The translations under genes and the position numbers were made by a program. Shown piece after piece: positions 48,541 to 63,244 of a stretch of 64,000 nt of DNA (position 1 is its first letter; every line of letters begins with the position of its first letter). Source of the DNA: Procambarus clarkii (lineage: Eukaryota; Arthropoda; Malacostraca; Decapoda; Cambaridae); assembly GCF_040958095.1 (NCBI RefSeq), contig NC_091172.1:5939816-6003815 (forward strand). Reading direction: 5' to 3'. The notes beneath the pieces are model-generated. The model was not told where the DNA came from, made no database searches, and saw only the letters and a list, made by a program, of their open reading frames with translations.

Positions 48541-49270
48541 GCCACAATGTAGAACAGTGAATAATGAACTCAAGAGATTCTATTTGTGGCACACTGCTAT
48601 CAAACACCCTTATCATTGAAAAATAATATTACATATTATTTGGAAACAAGTCAACAATCAAACTAAACTTAACAATTTCCAAAATGAGCAGAGTTAATGT
48701 CAAACATCCTGGTGTTTACACTGACAAAATATTGAATTTCAATTACCATATAAAAATCATAACAGAAAATGTTTCTAAATCAGTAGACATTGTCTCTAAA
48801 GTCCGGACACTACGTACCTCGCTCCTCTGCTTTGGTAATATTTAATGATTCACTCATCTATCAGTGTCTCACCTACAGTACCTGTACTTGGGGATCTACA
48901 ACCCAAAATTACCGACGACCCATTATTACTCAACATAAATCAACAGTGAGAACGACAATAAACTGCAATCCCAGACACCGCTCAACACCCTTACTGCAGT
49001 CCTTCAAAATGTTAAATATCAACTCTCTCCCACACACTGTGCACTGCAATAATATCCTGACCTCAAACACTTCCTAGAGGAGTGCAACAGGACCATGGGC
49101 ACTTCAAGGAGAAAACTCTCTATTTCATATTCCTGAAGTGGGACTCAACCAAAGCCCAAATGCTATACAAATCAAGAGTCCCAATTTGTGGTATAACCTC
49201 CAAGACGTAATTAAAATCTGTTCGTCTCCCAACCAGTTTAAAAGAGAAACTAAGCAATATATAATTAACA
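48541..49270 (+). pseudogene. Decayed LINE RT C-terminal region
   Basis: Blocks such as HPGVYTDKILNFNYHIKIIT and SKSVDIVSKVRTL, then IYQCLTYSTCTWGSTTQNY and RRPIITQHKSTVRT, follow the post-RT region of jockey/CR1-type LINE proteins (LG..LD..L.W..HI..., LIYP.L.Y....WG). It is not the same family as LINE-A. There are several frame changes. Confidence 0.65.
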
Positions 49271-52200
49271 TCATGTAACATATAAGACTCTTAATTCCTC
49301 ATAACAAATAATTCTGCATTGTAACTTTTAAACTAAAAATGTATGCTATCCCTTTTTATCCTTACCACGTAAATATTGCGTATAATTAGGTAAATAGCTT
49401 AATCAAATCATTTTTCACTTGCTCAGCTAAATTAATTATGAAGTTCAATTCCTGAACCCTTTATGTGCCTCCATAATAGTTTTCCACTACTGCCCACAGG
49501 ATGGGTATGGGGTCCAGTACTGCCCACAGGATGGGTATGGGGTCCAGTACTGCCCACAGGATGGGTATGGGGTCCAGTACTGCCCACAGGATGGGTATGG
49601 GGTCCAGTACTGCCCACAGGATGGGTATGGGGTCCAGTACTGCCCACAGGATGGGTATGGGGTCCAGTACTGCCCACAGCATGGGTATGGGGTCCACTAC
49701 TGCCCACAGGATGGGTATGGGGTCCACTACTGCCCACAGGATGGGTATGGGGTCCACTACTGCCCACAGGATGGGTATGGGGTCCACTACTGCCCAGAGG
49801 ATGGGTATGGGGTCCACTACTGCCCACAGGATGGGTATGGGGTAGACTACTGCCCACAGGATGGGTATGGGGTCCAGTACTGCCCACAGGATGGGTATGG
49901 GTCCACTACTGCCCACAGGATGAGTATGGGGTCCACAACTGCCCACAGGATGGGTAAGGGGTCCACTACTGCCCACAGGATGGGTATGGGGTCCACTACT
50001 GCCCACAGGATGGGTATGGGGTCCACTACTGCCCACAGGATGGGTATGGGGTCCACTACTGCCCACAGGATGGGTATGAGGTCCACTACTGCCCACGGGA
50101 TGGGTATGGAGTCCACTACTGCCCACAGGATGGGTATGGGGTCCACTACTGCCCACAGGATGGGTATGGGGTCCACTACTGCCCACAGGATGGGTATTGG
50201 GTCCACTACTGCCCGCAGGATGGGTATGGGGTCCACTACTGCCCATAGGATGAGTATGGGGTCCACTACTGCCCACAGGATGGGTATGGGGTCCACTACT
50301 GCCCGCAGAATGGGTATGGGGTTCACCACTGCCCACAGGATGGGTATGAGGTCCACTACTGCCCACAGGATGGGTATGGGGTACACTAATGCCTACAGGA
50401 TACGTATGGGGTTCACTACTGCCCACAGGATGGGTATGGGGTCCACTACTGCCCACAGGATGGGTATGGGGTCCACTACTGCCACCAGGATGGGTATGAA
50501 GTACACTACTGCCCACGGGATGTGTATGGAGTCCACTATTGCCCACAGGATAGGTATGGGGTCGACTACTGCCCACAGGATGGGTATGGGGTCCACTACT
50601 GCCCACAGGATGGGTATTGGGTCCACTACTGCCCACAGGATGGGTAAGGGGTCCACTACCGCCCATAGGATGAGTATGGGGTCCACTACTGCCCATAGGA
50701 TGGGTATGGGGTCCACTACTGCCCACAGAATGGGTATGGGGTTCACCACTGCCCACAGGATGGGTATGGGGTCCACAACTGCCCACAGGATAGGTATGGG
50801 GTCCACTACTGCCCACAGGATGGGTAAGGGGTCCACTACTGCCCACAGGATGGGTATGGGGTCCACTACTGCCCACAGGATGGGTATGGGGTCCACTACT
50901 GCCCACAGGATGGGTATGGGGTCCAGTACTGCCCACAGGATGGGTATGAGGTCCACTACTGCCCACAGTATGGGTATGGGGTCCACTACTGCCCACAGGA
51001 TGGGTATGGGGTCCACTACTGCCCACAGGATGGGTATTGGATCCACTACTGCCCACAGGATGGGATTGGGGTCCACTACTGCCCATAGGATGAGTATGGG
51101 GTCCACTACTGCCCACAGGATGGGTATGGGTCCACTACTGCCCACAGGATGGGTATGGGGTCCACAACTGCCCACAGGATGGGTATGAGGTCCACTACTT
51201 CCAACAGGATGGGTAGGGGGTCCACTACCGCGAACAGGATGGGTATGGGGGTCCACTACCGTCCACACGATGGGTATTGGGGTACACTACCGCCCACAGG
51301 ATGGGTATTTGGTCCACTACCGCCCTTACGATGGGTATTGGGGTCTACTACCGCCCACAGGATGGGTACGGAGTCCATTACTGCCCACAGGATGGGTATG
51401 GGATCCACTACTGCCAACAGGATGGGTATGGGGTCCACTACTTCCAACAGGATGGGTATGGGGTCCACTACTGCCATCAGGATAGGTATGGGGTCCACTA
51501 CTGCCCACAGGATGGGTATGGGGTCCACTACTGCCCGCAGAATGAGTATGGGGTCCACTATTGCCTACAGGATGGGTATGGGGTTCACTATTGCCCACAG
51601 GACGGGTATGGGATCCACTACTGCCCAAAGGACTAGTATAGGGTCCACTACTGCCCACAGAAAGGGTATTGGGTCAACTACTGCCCAAAGGATGGGTATG
51701 GGGTTCACTAGCGCCCACTGGGTGGGTATGGGGTTCACTACCACCCACAGGATGGGTATAGGGTCCACTACTGCCCACAGGATGGGTATGGTGTCCACTA
51801 CTGCCCACAGAGTGGGTAGGTGGTCCACTACCGCCCATAGGATGAGTATGGGATCCACTACTGCCCACAGGATGGGTATGGTGTCCACTACTGCCCACAG
51901 AGTGGATAGGGGGTCCACTACTGCCCACAGGATGAGTATGGGGTCCACTACTGCCCACAGGATGAGTATGGGGTCCACTACTGCACACAGGATGGGTATG
52001 GGGTCCACTATCGCCCACAGGATGGGTGTGGGGTCCACTACTGCCCACTGGATGGGTATGGGGTCCACTACTGCCCACAGGATGGGTGTGGGGTCCACTA
52101 CTGCCCACAGGATGGGTATGGAGTCCACTACCGCCCAAAGGATGGGTATGGGATCTAATACCGCCAACAGGATGGGTATAGGGTCCACTACTGCCCACAA

Positions 52201-52591
52201 GATGGGTATGGGGTCCACTACTGCCCACAGGATGGGTATGGGGTCCAGTACCGCCAACTGGATAGATATGGGGTCCAGTACCGCCCACAGGATAGGTATG
52301 GGGTCCACTACTGCCAACAGGATGGGTATGGGGGTCCACTACCGGCAACAGGATGGGTATGGGGGTCCACTACCGTCCACACGATGGGTATTGGGGTCCA
52401 CTACCGCCCACAGGATGGGTATGGGGTCCACTACCGCCCTTACGATGGGTATTGGGGTCCACTACAGCCCACAGGATGGGTATGGGGTCCACTACTGCCC
52501 ACAGGATGGGTATGGGGTCCACCACTGCCCACAGGATGGGTATGGGGTCCACTACTGCCCACAGGATGAGTATTGGGTCCACTACTGCCCA

Positions 52592-55500
52592 CAGGATGGG
52601 TATTGGGTTCACTACTGCCCGCAGGATGTTTATGGGGTTCACTACTGCCCACAGGATGGGTATGGGGTCCACTACTGCCCACAGGATGAGTATAAGGGTC
52701 AACTACTGCCCACAGGATGGGTATGGGGTCCACTACTGCCCACAGGATGGATATGGGGTCCACTACTGCCCACAGAATGGGTATGGGGTCCGCTACTGGC
52801 CACAGGATGGGTATAGGGGTTTGCTACCGCCCAGAGAAAGGGTATGGGGTCCACCACTGCCCACAGAATGGGTATGGGTGTCCATTACCTCCCACATGAT
52901 GGGTGTGGGGTCCACTACCGACTACAGAATAGGTATGGGGGTCCACTACTGACCACAGAATGGGTATGGGGTCCACTACCGCCCACAGGATTGGTGTGTG
53001 GTCCACTACCGCCCTCAGAATGGGTATGGGGTCCTCTACTGCCCACAGGATGGGTATGGGGTCCACTACCGCCCACAGAAAGGGTATGGGGTCAACCACT
53101 GCCCACAGGATGGGTATGGGGTCCACTACTGCCCACAGGATGGAAATGGGGTCCGCTACTGTCCACAGAATGGGTATGGGGTCCACTACTGCCCACAGGA
53201 TAGGTATGGGGTCCACTAATGCCTACAGGATGGGTATGGGGTTCACTACTGTCCACAGGATGTGTATGGGGTCCACTAGTGCCAATAAGATGGGTATGGA
53301 GTCCACTACTGCCGACAGGATGGGTATGGGGTCCACTACTGCCCACAGGATGGGTATTATGGGGTTCACTTCTGCCCACAGGATACGTATGGGGTCCACT
53401 ACTGCCCACAGGACGGGTATGGGGTCCATTACTGCCTACAGGATGGGTATGGGGTCCACTACTGCCCACACGATGGGTAAGGGGTCCACTACTGCCCACA
53501 GGATAGGTATGGCGTCCACTACTGCCCACAGGATGGGTATGGGGTCCACTACCGCCCAAAGAAAGGGTATAGGGTCCACCACTGCCCACAGAATGGGTAT
53601 TAGTGTCCACTACCTCCCATATGATGGGTGTAGGGTCCACCACCGACGACAGAATAGGTATGAGGGTCCACTACTGCCCACAGAATGGGTATGGGGTCCA
53701 CTACCGCCCACAGGATTGGTGTGTCGTCCACTACCGCCCATAGAATGGGTATGGGGTCCTCTACTGCCCACAGGATGGGTATGGGGTCCACTACCGCCCA
53801 CAGAAAGGATATGGGGTCAACCACTGCCCACAGGATGGGTATGGGGTCCACTACTGTCCACAGAATAGGTATGGGGTCCACTACTGCCCACAGGATGGGT
53901 ATAGCGTCCACTAATGCCTACAGGATGGGTATGGGGTTCACTACTGCCCACAGGATGTGTATGGGGCCATCTATTGCCCACAGGATGGGTATGGGGTCCA
54001 CTAGTGCCCATAAAATGGGTATGGAGTCCGCTACTGCCCACAGGATGGGTATATGGTCCACTACTGCCCACAGGATGGGTATGGGGTCCACTTCTGCCCA
54101 CAGGCTGGGTATGGGGTCCACTACTGGCCACAGGACGGGCATGGGGTCCACTACTGCCCACAGGATGGGTATGGGGTCCACTACTGCCCACAGGATAGGT
54201 AGGGGGTCCACTACTGCCGACAGGATGGGTGTGGGGTCCACTACTGCCCACAGGATGGGTAAGGGGTCCACTACTGCCCACAGGATGAGGATGGGGTCCA
54301 CTACTGCCCACAGGATCGGTATGAGGTCCACTACTGCCCACAGGACAGGTATGGGGTCCACTACTGCCAACAGGATGGGTATGGGGTCCACTACTGCCCA
54401 CAGAATGGGTTCGGGGTCCTCTACTGCCCAAAAGATGGGTATGGGGTTCACTACCGCCCACAGGATGTGTATGGGGTCCACTACCACCCACAAAATGGGT
54501 ATGGGGTCCACTACTGCCAACAGGAAGGGTATGGGGTTCACTACCGCTCACAGGATGAGTATGGGGTCCACTAATGCTCACAGGATGGGTACGGGGTGTA
54601 CTACTGCCCACAGGATGGGCATGGAGTCCACTATTGCCCACTGGATTGGTATGGGGTCCACTACTGCCCACAGGATAGGTATGGGGTCCACTATTGCCCG
54701 CAGGATAGGTATGAGGTTCACCACTGCCTACAAGATGGGTATGGGGTCCACTACTGCCCGCAGAATGGGTATAGGGTTCACTACTGCCCACAGGATGGGT
54801 GTGGGGTCGACTACGTCCCGCAGGATTGGTATGGGGTCCAGTACTGCCCGCAGGATGAGTATGGGGTCGACTACTGCCCGCAGGATGGGTATGGGGTCCA
54901 GTACTGCCCGCAGGATGGGTATGGGGTCCACTACTGCCCGCACATTGGTTATGGGGTCCACTACTGCCCGCAGGATGGGTATGGGGTCCACTACTGCCGC
55001 AGGATAGGTATGGGGTCCACTACTGCCCGCAGAATGGGTATAAGGTCCACTACTGCTCGCAGAATGGGTATGACGTCCACTACTGCTCGCAGAATGGGTA
55101 TGACGTCCACTACTGCTCGCAGAATGGGTATGACGTCCACTACTGCTCGCAGGATGGGTATGAGGTCAACTACTGCCCGCAGAATGGGTATGGGGTCCAC
55201 TACTGCCCACAGGATGGGTATGGGGTCCACTACTGCCCACTGAATGGGTATGGGGTCTACTACTGCCCACAGGATGGGTATGGGGTCCACTACTGCCCAC
55301 AGGATGTGTATGAGGTCCACTACTGCCCGCAGAATGGGTATGGGGTCCACTACTGCCCACAGGATGGGTATTGGGTTCACTACTGCCCGCAGGATGTTTA
55401 TGGGGTCCACTACTGCCCACAGGATGGGTATGGGGTCCACTACTGCCCACAGGATGAGTATAAGGGTCAACTACTGCCCACAGGATGGGTATGGGGTCCA

Positions 55501-58127
55501 CTACTGCCCACAGGATGGATATGGGGTCCACTACTGCCCACAGAATGGGTATGGGGTCCGCTACTGGCCACAGGATGGGTATAGGGGTTTGCTACCGCCC
55601 AGAGAAAGGGTATGGGGTCCACCACTGCCCACAGAATGGGTATGGGTGTCCATTACCTCCCACATGATGGGTGTGGGGTCCACTACCGACTACAGAATAG
55701 GTATGGGGGTCCACTACTGACTACAGAATGGGTATGGGGTCCACTACCGCCCACAGGATTGGTGTGTGGTCCACTACCGCCCTCAGAATGGGTATGGGGT
55801 CCTCTACTGCCCACAGGATGGGTATGGGGTCCACTACTGCCCACAGAAAGGGTATGGGGTCAACCACTGCCCACAGGATGGGTATGGGGTCCACTACTGC
55901 CCACAGGATGGAAATGGGGTCCGCTACTGTCCACAGAATGGGTATGGGGTCCACTACTGCCCACAGGATAGGTATGGGGTCCACTAATGCCTACAGGATG
56001 GGTATGGGGTTCACTACTGTCCACAGGATGTGTATGGGGTCCACTAGTGCCAATAAGATGGGTATGGAGTCCACTACTGCCGACAGGATGGGTATGGGGT
56101 CCACTACTGCCCACAGGATGGGTATTATGGGGTTCACTTCTGCCCACAGGATACGTATGGGGTCCACTACTGCCCACAGGACGGGTATGGGGTCCATTAC
56201 TGCCTACAGGATGGGTATGGGGTCCACTACTGCCCACACGATGGGTAAGGGGTCCACTACTGCCCACAGGATAGGTATGGCGTCCACTACTGCCCACAGG
56301 ATGGGTATGGGGTCCACTACCGCCCAAAGAAAGGGTATAGGGTCCACCACTGCCCACAGAATGGGTATTAGTGTCCACTACCTCCCATATGATGGGTGTA
56401 GGGTCCACCACCGACGACAGAATAGGTATGAGGGTCCACTACTGCCCACAGAATGGGTATGGGGTCCACTACCGCCCACAGGATTGGTGTGTCGTCCACT
56501 ACCGCCCACAGAATGGGTATGGGGTCCTCTACTGCCCACAGGATGGGTATGGGGTCCACTACCGCCCACAGAAAGGATATGGGGTCAACCACTGCCCACA
56601 GGATGGGTATGGGGTCCACTACTGTCCACAGAATAGGTATGGGGTCCACTACTGCCCACAGGATGGGTATAGCGTCCACTAATGCCTACAGGATGGGTAT
56701 GGGGTTCACTACTGCCCACAGGATGTGTATGGGGCCATCTATTGCCCACAGGATGGGTATGGGGTCCACTAGTGCCCATAAAATGGGTATGGAGTCCGCT
56801 ACTGCCCACAGGATGGGTATATGGTCCACTACTGCCCACAGGATGGGTATGGGGTCCACTTCTGCCCACAGGCTGGGTATGGGGTCCACTACTGGCCACA
56901 GGACGGGCATGGGGTCCACTACTGCCCACAGGATGGGTATGGGGTCCACTACTGCCCACAGGATAGGTAGGGGGTCCACTACTGCCGACAGGATGGGTGT
57001 GGGGTCCACTACTGCCCACAGGATGGGTAAGGGGTCCACTACTGCCCACAGGATGACGATGGGGTCCACTACTGCCCACAGGATCGGTATGAGGTCCACT
57101 ACTGCCCACAGGACAGGTATGGGGTCCACTACTGCCAACAGGATGGGTATGGGGTCCACTACTGCCCACAGAATGGGTACGGGGTCCTCTACTGCCCAAA
57201 AGATGGGTATGGGGTTCACTACCGCCCACAGGATGTGTATGGGGTCCACTACCACCCACAAAATGGGTATGGGGTCCACTACTGCCAACAGGAAGGGTAT
57301 GGGGTTCACTACCGCTCACAGGATGAGTATGGGGTCCAGTAATGCTCACAGGATGGGTACGGGGTGTACTACTGCCCACAGGATGGGTATGGAGTCCACT
57401 ATTGCCCACTGGATTGGTATGGGGTCCACTACTGCCCACAGGATAGGTATGGGGTCCACTATTGCCCGCAGGATAGGTATGAGGTTCACCACTGCCTACA
57501 AGATGGGTATGGGGTCCACTACTGCCCGCAGAATGGGTATAGGGTTCACTACTGCCCACAGGATGGGTGTGGGGTCGACTACGTCCCGCAGGATTGGTAT
57601 GGGGTCCAGTACTGCCCGCAGGATGAATATGGGGTCGACTACTGCCCGCAGGATGGGTATGGGGTCCAGTACTGCCCGCAGGATGGGTATGGGGTCCACT
57701 ACTGCCCGCACATTGGTTATGGGGTCCACTACTGCCCGCAGGATGGGTATGGGGTCCACTACTGCCGCAGGATAGGTATGGGGTCCACTACTGCCCGAAG
57801 AATGGGTATAAGGTCCACTACTGCTCGCAGAATGGGTATAAGGTCCACTACTGCTCGCAGAATGGGTATGACGTCCACTACTGCTCGCAGAATGGGTATG
57901 ACGTCCACTACTGCTCGCAGGATGGGTATGAGGTCAACTACTGCCCGCAGAATGGGTATGGGGTCCACTACTGCCCACAGGATGGGTATGGGGTCCACTA
58001 CTGCCCACTGAATGGGTATGGGGTCTACTACTGCCCACAGGATGGGTATGGGGTCCACTACTGCCCACAGGATGTGTATGAGGTCCACTACTGCCCGCAG
58101 AATGGGTATGGGGTCCACTACTGCCCA
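52592..58127. repeat. Two tandem copies of a 2,768-bp higher-order unit
   Basis: 52592-55359 and 55360-58127 match nearly base for base, with the same variant units and indels in the same order. The offset of 2,768 is not a multiple of 30 because indels are carried in the unit. Confidence 0.9.
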
Positions 58128-61100
58128 CTGAATGGGTATGGGGTACACTACTGCCCAACGGATGGGTATGGGGTCCAGTACTGCCCACAGGATGGGTATG
58201 GGGTCCACTACCGCCCACGCAAAGGGTATGGGGTCAACCACTGCCCACAGGATGGGTATGGGGTCCACTACTGCTCACAGGATGGGTATGGGGTCCACTG
58301 CTGTCCACAGAATGGGTATGGGGTCCACTACTGCCCACAGGATGGGTATGGGGTCCACTACTGCCCACAGGATGGGTATGGGGTCCACTGCTGTCCACAG
58401 AATGGGTATGGGGTTCACTACTGCCCACAGGATGTGTATGGGGTCAACTACTGCCCACAGGATGAGTATGGAGTCCGCTAGTGCCCACAGGATGGGTATG
58501 GGGTCCACTACTGCCCACAGGATGGGTGTGGCGCCCACTTCTGAACACAGGATGGGTATGGGGTCCAGTACTGCCCACAGGACGGGCATGGGGTCCACTA
58601 CTGCCCACAGGATGGGTATGGGGTCCACTACTGCCCACAGGATGAGTATGGGGTCCACTACTGCCCGCAGAATGGGTATGGGGTTCACTACTGCCCGCAG
58701 GATGGGTATGGGGTCCACTACTGCCCGCAGGATGGGTATGGGGTCCAGTACTGCCGCAGGATGGGTATGGGGTCCACTACTGCACGCAGGATGGGGATGG
58801 GGTCCAGTACTGCCCGCAGAATGGGTATGGGGTCCACTACAGCCCGCAGGATGGGTATGAGGTCAACTATTGTCTTAGGATGGGTATGGGGTTCACTACT
58901 GCCCGCAGGATAGGTATGGGGTCAAATACTGCCCACAGAATGGGTATGGGGTCCACTACTGCCCACAGGATGTGTATGGGGTCCACTACTGCTCGCAGAA
59001 TGGGTATGACGTCCACTACTGCCCGCAGGATGGGTATGGGGTCCAGTACTGCCGCTGGATGGGTATGGGGTTCACTAGTGCCCGCAGGATAGGTATGGGG
59101 TCAACTACTGCCCACAGAATGGGTATGGGGTCAACTACTGCCCACAGAATGGGTATGGGGTCCACTACTGCCCGCAGAATGGGTATGGGGTCCACAACTG
59201 CCCGCAGAATGGGTATAGGGTCCACTACTACCCGCAGAATGGGTATGGGGTCCACTACTGCCTACAGGATGGGTATGGGGTCCACTACTTCCCGTAGGAT
59301 GGGTATAAGGGGGCCGCTACTGCCCGCAGAATGGGTATGGGGTCCACTACTGCCTACAGGATGGGTATGGGGTCCAATACTGCCCACAGGATGGGTATGG
59401 GGTCCACTACCGCCCACGCAAAGGTATGGGGTCAACCACTGCCCACAGGATGGATATGGGGTCCACTACTGCCCACAGGATGGGTATGGGGTCCACTGCT
59501 GTCCACAGAAGGGGTATGGGGTCCACTACTGCCCACAGGATGGGTATGGGGTCCACTAATGCCTACAGGTTACGTATGGGGTTCACTACTGCCCACAGGA
59601 TGTGTATGGGGTCAACTACTGCCCGCAGGATGAGAATGGGGTCCACTAGTGCCCATAAGATGGGTATGGAGTCCACTACTGCCCACAGGATGGGTATTGG
59701 GGCCACTACTGCCCACAGGATGGGTATGGGGTCCACTTCTGCGCACAGGATGGGTATGGGGTCCACTACTGCCCACAGGACGGGCATGGGGTCCACTACT
59801 GCCCACAGGATGGGTATGGGGTCCAATACTGCCCACAGGATGAGTAAGGGGTCCACTACTGCCGACAGGATGAGTATGGGGTCCACTACTGCCCACAAGA
59901 AGGGTAAGGAGTCCACTAATGCCCACAGGATAGGGATGGGGTCCACTACTGCCCACAGGACAGGTATGGGGTCCACTACTGCCCACAGGATGGGTATGGG
60001 GTCCACTACTGCCCACAGGATGTGTATGAGGTCCACTACTGCCCACTGAATGGGTATGTGGTCCAATACTGCCTACAGGATGGGTATGGGGTCCACTACT
60101 GCCCACAGGATGGGTATGGGGTCCACTACCGCCCACGCAAAGGGTATGGGGTCAGCCACTGCCCACAGGATGGGTATGGGGTCCACTGCTGTCCACAGAA
60201 TGGGTATGGGGTCCACTACTGCCCACAGGATGGGTATGGGGTCCACTACTGCCCACAGGATGGGTATGGGGTCCACTACTGCCCACAGGATGAGTATGGA
60301 GTCCACTAGTGCCCATAAGATGGGTATGGAGTCCACTACTGCCCACAGGATGGGTATGGGGTCCACTACTGCCCACAGGATGGGTATAGGGTCCACTACT
60401 GCCCACAGGATGGGTATGGAGTCCACTACTGCCCACAGGATGGGTATGGGGTCCACTTATGCCCACAGGATGGGTATGGGGTCCACTACTGCCCACAGGA
60501 CGGGCATGGGGTCCACTACTGCCCACAGGATGGGTATGGGGTCCACTACATCCCACAGGATTAGTAAGGGGTCCAGTACTGCCCGCAGAATGGGTATAGG
60601 GTCCACTACAGCCCGCAGGAGGGGTATGGGGTCAACTATTGTGTTAGGATGGGTATGGGGTTCACTACTGCCCGCAGGATGGGTATGGGGTCAACTACTG
60701 CCCACAGAATGGGTATGGGGTCCAATACTGCCCACAGGATGTGTATGGGGTCCTCTACTGCCCGCAGAATGGGTATAAGGTCCACTACTGCTCGCAGAAT
60801 GGGTATGACATCCACTACTGCCCGCAGGATGGGTATGAGGTCCACTACTGCCCACAGGATGGGTATGGGGTCCACTACTGCCCACAGGATGAGTATGGGG
60901 TCCACTACTGCCCACAGGATGGGTATGAGGTCCACTACTGCCCACAGGATAGGTATGAGGTCCACTACTGCCCGCAGAATGGGTATGGGGTCCACTACTG
61001 CCCACTGAATGGGTATGGGGTCCACTACTGCCCACAGGATGGGTATGAGGTCTACTACTGCCCGCAGAATGGGTATGGGGGTCCACTACTGCCCACAGGA

Positions 61101-61444
61101 TGGGTATGGGGTCCACTACTGCCCACAGGATGAGTAAGGGGTTCACTACTGCCGACAGGATGAGTATGGGGTCCACTACTGCCCGCAGAATGGGTATGGG
61201 GTTCACTACTGCCCGCAGGATGGGTATGGGGTCCACTACTGCCCGCAGGATGGGTATGGGGTCCAGTACTGCCGCAGTATGGGTATGGGGTCCACTACTG
61301 CACGCAGGATGGGTATGGGGTCCAGTACTGCCCGCAGAATGGGTATGGGGTCAACTACTGCCCACAGGATGGGTATGAGGTCTACTACTGCCCGCAGGAT
61401 GGGTATGGGGTCCACTACTGCCCACAGGACGGGTATGGGGTCCA

Positions 61445-63244
61445 CTACTGCCCACAGGATGGGTATGGGGTCCACTACTGCCCACAGGATGGGTATGGGG
61501 TCCACTACTGCCCACAGGATGTGTATGAGGTCCACTACTGCCCGCAGAATGGGTATGGGGTCCACTACTGCCCACTGAATGGGTATGGGGTCCACTGCAG
61601 CCCGCAGGATGGGTATGGGGTCAACTATTGTCTTAGGATGGGTATGGGGTTCACTACTGCCCGCAGGATAGCTATGGGGTCAACTACTGCCCACAGAATG
61701 GGTATGGGGTCCACTACTGCCCACAGAATGGGTATGGGGTCCACTACTGCCCACTGAATGGGTATGGGGTCCACTGCAGCCCGCAGGATGGGTATGGGGT
61801 CAACTATTGTCTTAGGATGGGTATGGGGTTCACTACTGCCCGCAGGATAGGTATGGGGTCAACTACTGCCCACAGAATGGGTATGGGGTCCACTACTGCC
61901 CACAGAATGGGTATGGGGTCCACTACTGCCCACAGGATGGGTATGGGGTCCACTACTGCCAACAGGATGGGTATGGGATTCACTACTGCCCGCAGGATAG
62001 GTATGGGGTCAACTACTGCCCACAGAATGGGTATGGGGTCAACTACTGCCCACAGAATGGGTATGGGGTCCACTACTGCCCGCAGAATGGGTATGGGGTC
62101 CACAACTGCCCGCAGAATGGGTATAGGGTCCACTACTGCCCACAGGATGGGTATGGGGTCCTGTACTGCCTACAGGATGGGTATGGGGTCCACTACTCCC
62201 CGTTGGATGGATATAAGGGGGCCACTACTGCCCGCAGAATGGGTATGGGGTCCACTACTGCCTACAGGATGGGTATGGGGTCCAATACTGTACACAGGAT
62301 GGGTATGGGGTCCACTACCGCCCACGCAAAGGGTATGGGGTCAACCACTGCCCACAGGATGGGTATGGGGTCCACTACTGCCCACAGGATGGGTATGGGG
62401 TCCACTACTGCCCACAGGATGTGTATGAGGTCCACTACTGCCCGCAGAATGGGTATGGGGTCCACTACTGCCCACTGAATGGGTATGGGGTCCACTGCAG
62501 CCCGCAGGATGGGTATGGGGTCAACTATTGTCTTAGGATGGGTATGGGGTTCACTACTGCCCGCAGGATAGCTATGGGGTCAACTACTGCCCACAGAATG
62601 GGTATGGGGTCCACTACTGCCCACAGAATGGGTATGGGGTCCACTACTGCCCACTGAATGGGTATGGGGTCCACTGCAGCCCGCAGGATGGGTATGGGGT
62701 CAACTATTGTCTTAGGATGGGTATGGGGTTCACTACTGCCCGCAGGATAGGTATGGGGTCAACTACTGCCCACAGAATGGGTATGGGGTCCACTACTGCC
62801 CACAGAATGGGTATGGGGTCCACTACTGCCCACAGGATGGGTATGGGGTCCACTACTGCCAACAGGATGGGTATGGGATTCACTACTGCCCGCAGGATAG
62901 GTATGGGGTCAACTACTGCCCACAGAATGGGTATGGGGTCAACTACTGCCCACAGAATGGGTATGGGGTCCACTACTGCCCGCAGAATGGGTATGGGGTC
63001 CACAACTGCCCGCAGAATGGGTATAGGGTCCACTACTGCCCACAGGATGGGTATGGGGTCCTGTACTGCCTACAGGATGGGTATGGGGTCCACTACTCCC
63101 CGTTGGATGGATATAAGGGGGCCACTACTGCCCGCAGAATGGGTATGGGGTCCACTACTGCCTACAGGATGGGTATGGGGTCCAATACTGTACACAGGAT
63201 GGGTATGGGGTCCACTACCGCCCACGCAAAGGGTATGGGGTCAA
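61445..63244. repeat. Two tandem copies of a 900-bp higher-order unit
   Basis: Approximately 61445-62344 and 62345-63244 are identical by eye with an offset of 900 (30 units). Each contains an internal 179-bp near-duplication around the gtcaactattgtcttagga block. Confidence 0.88.

Noticed and set aside
49461..51116. Long frames with GSSGPHTHPV or MGMGSTTAHR decapeptides
   Set aside because: The 30-bp unit gives a ten-codon period in every frame; both strands are open at once and indels switch phase without selection against them.
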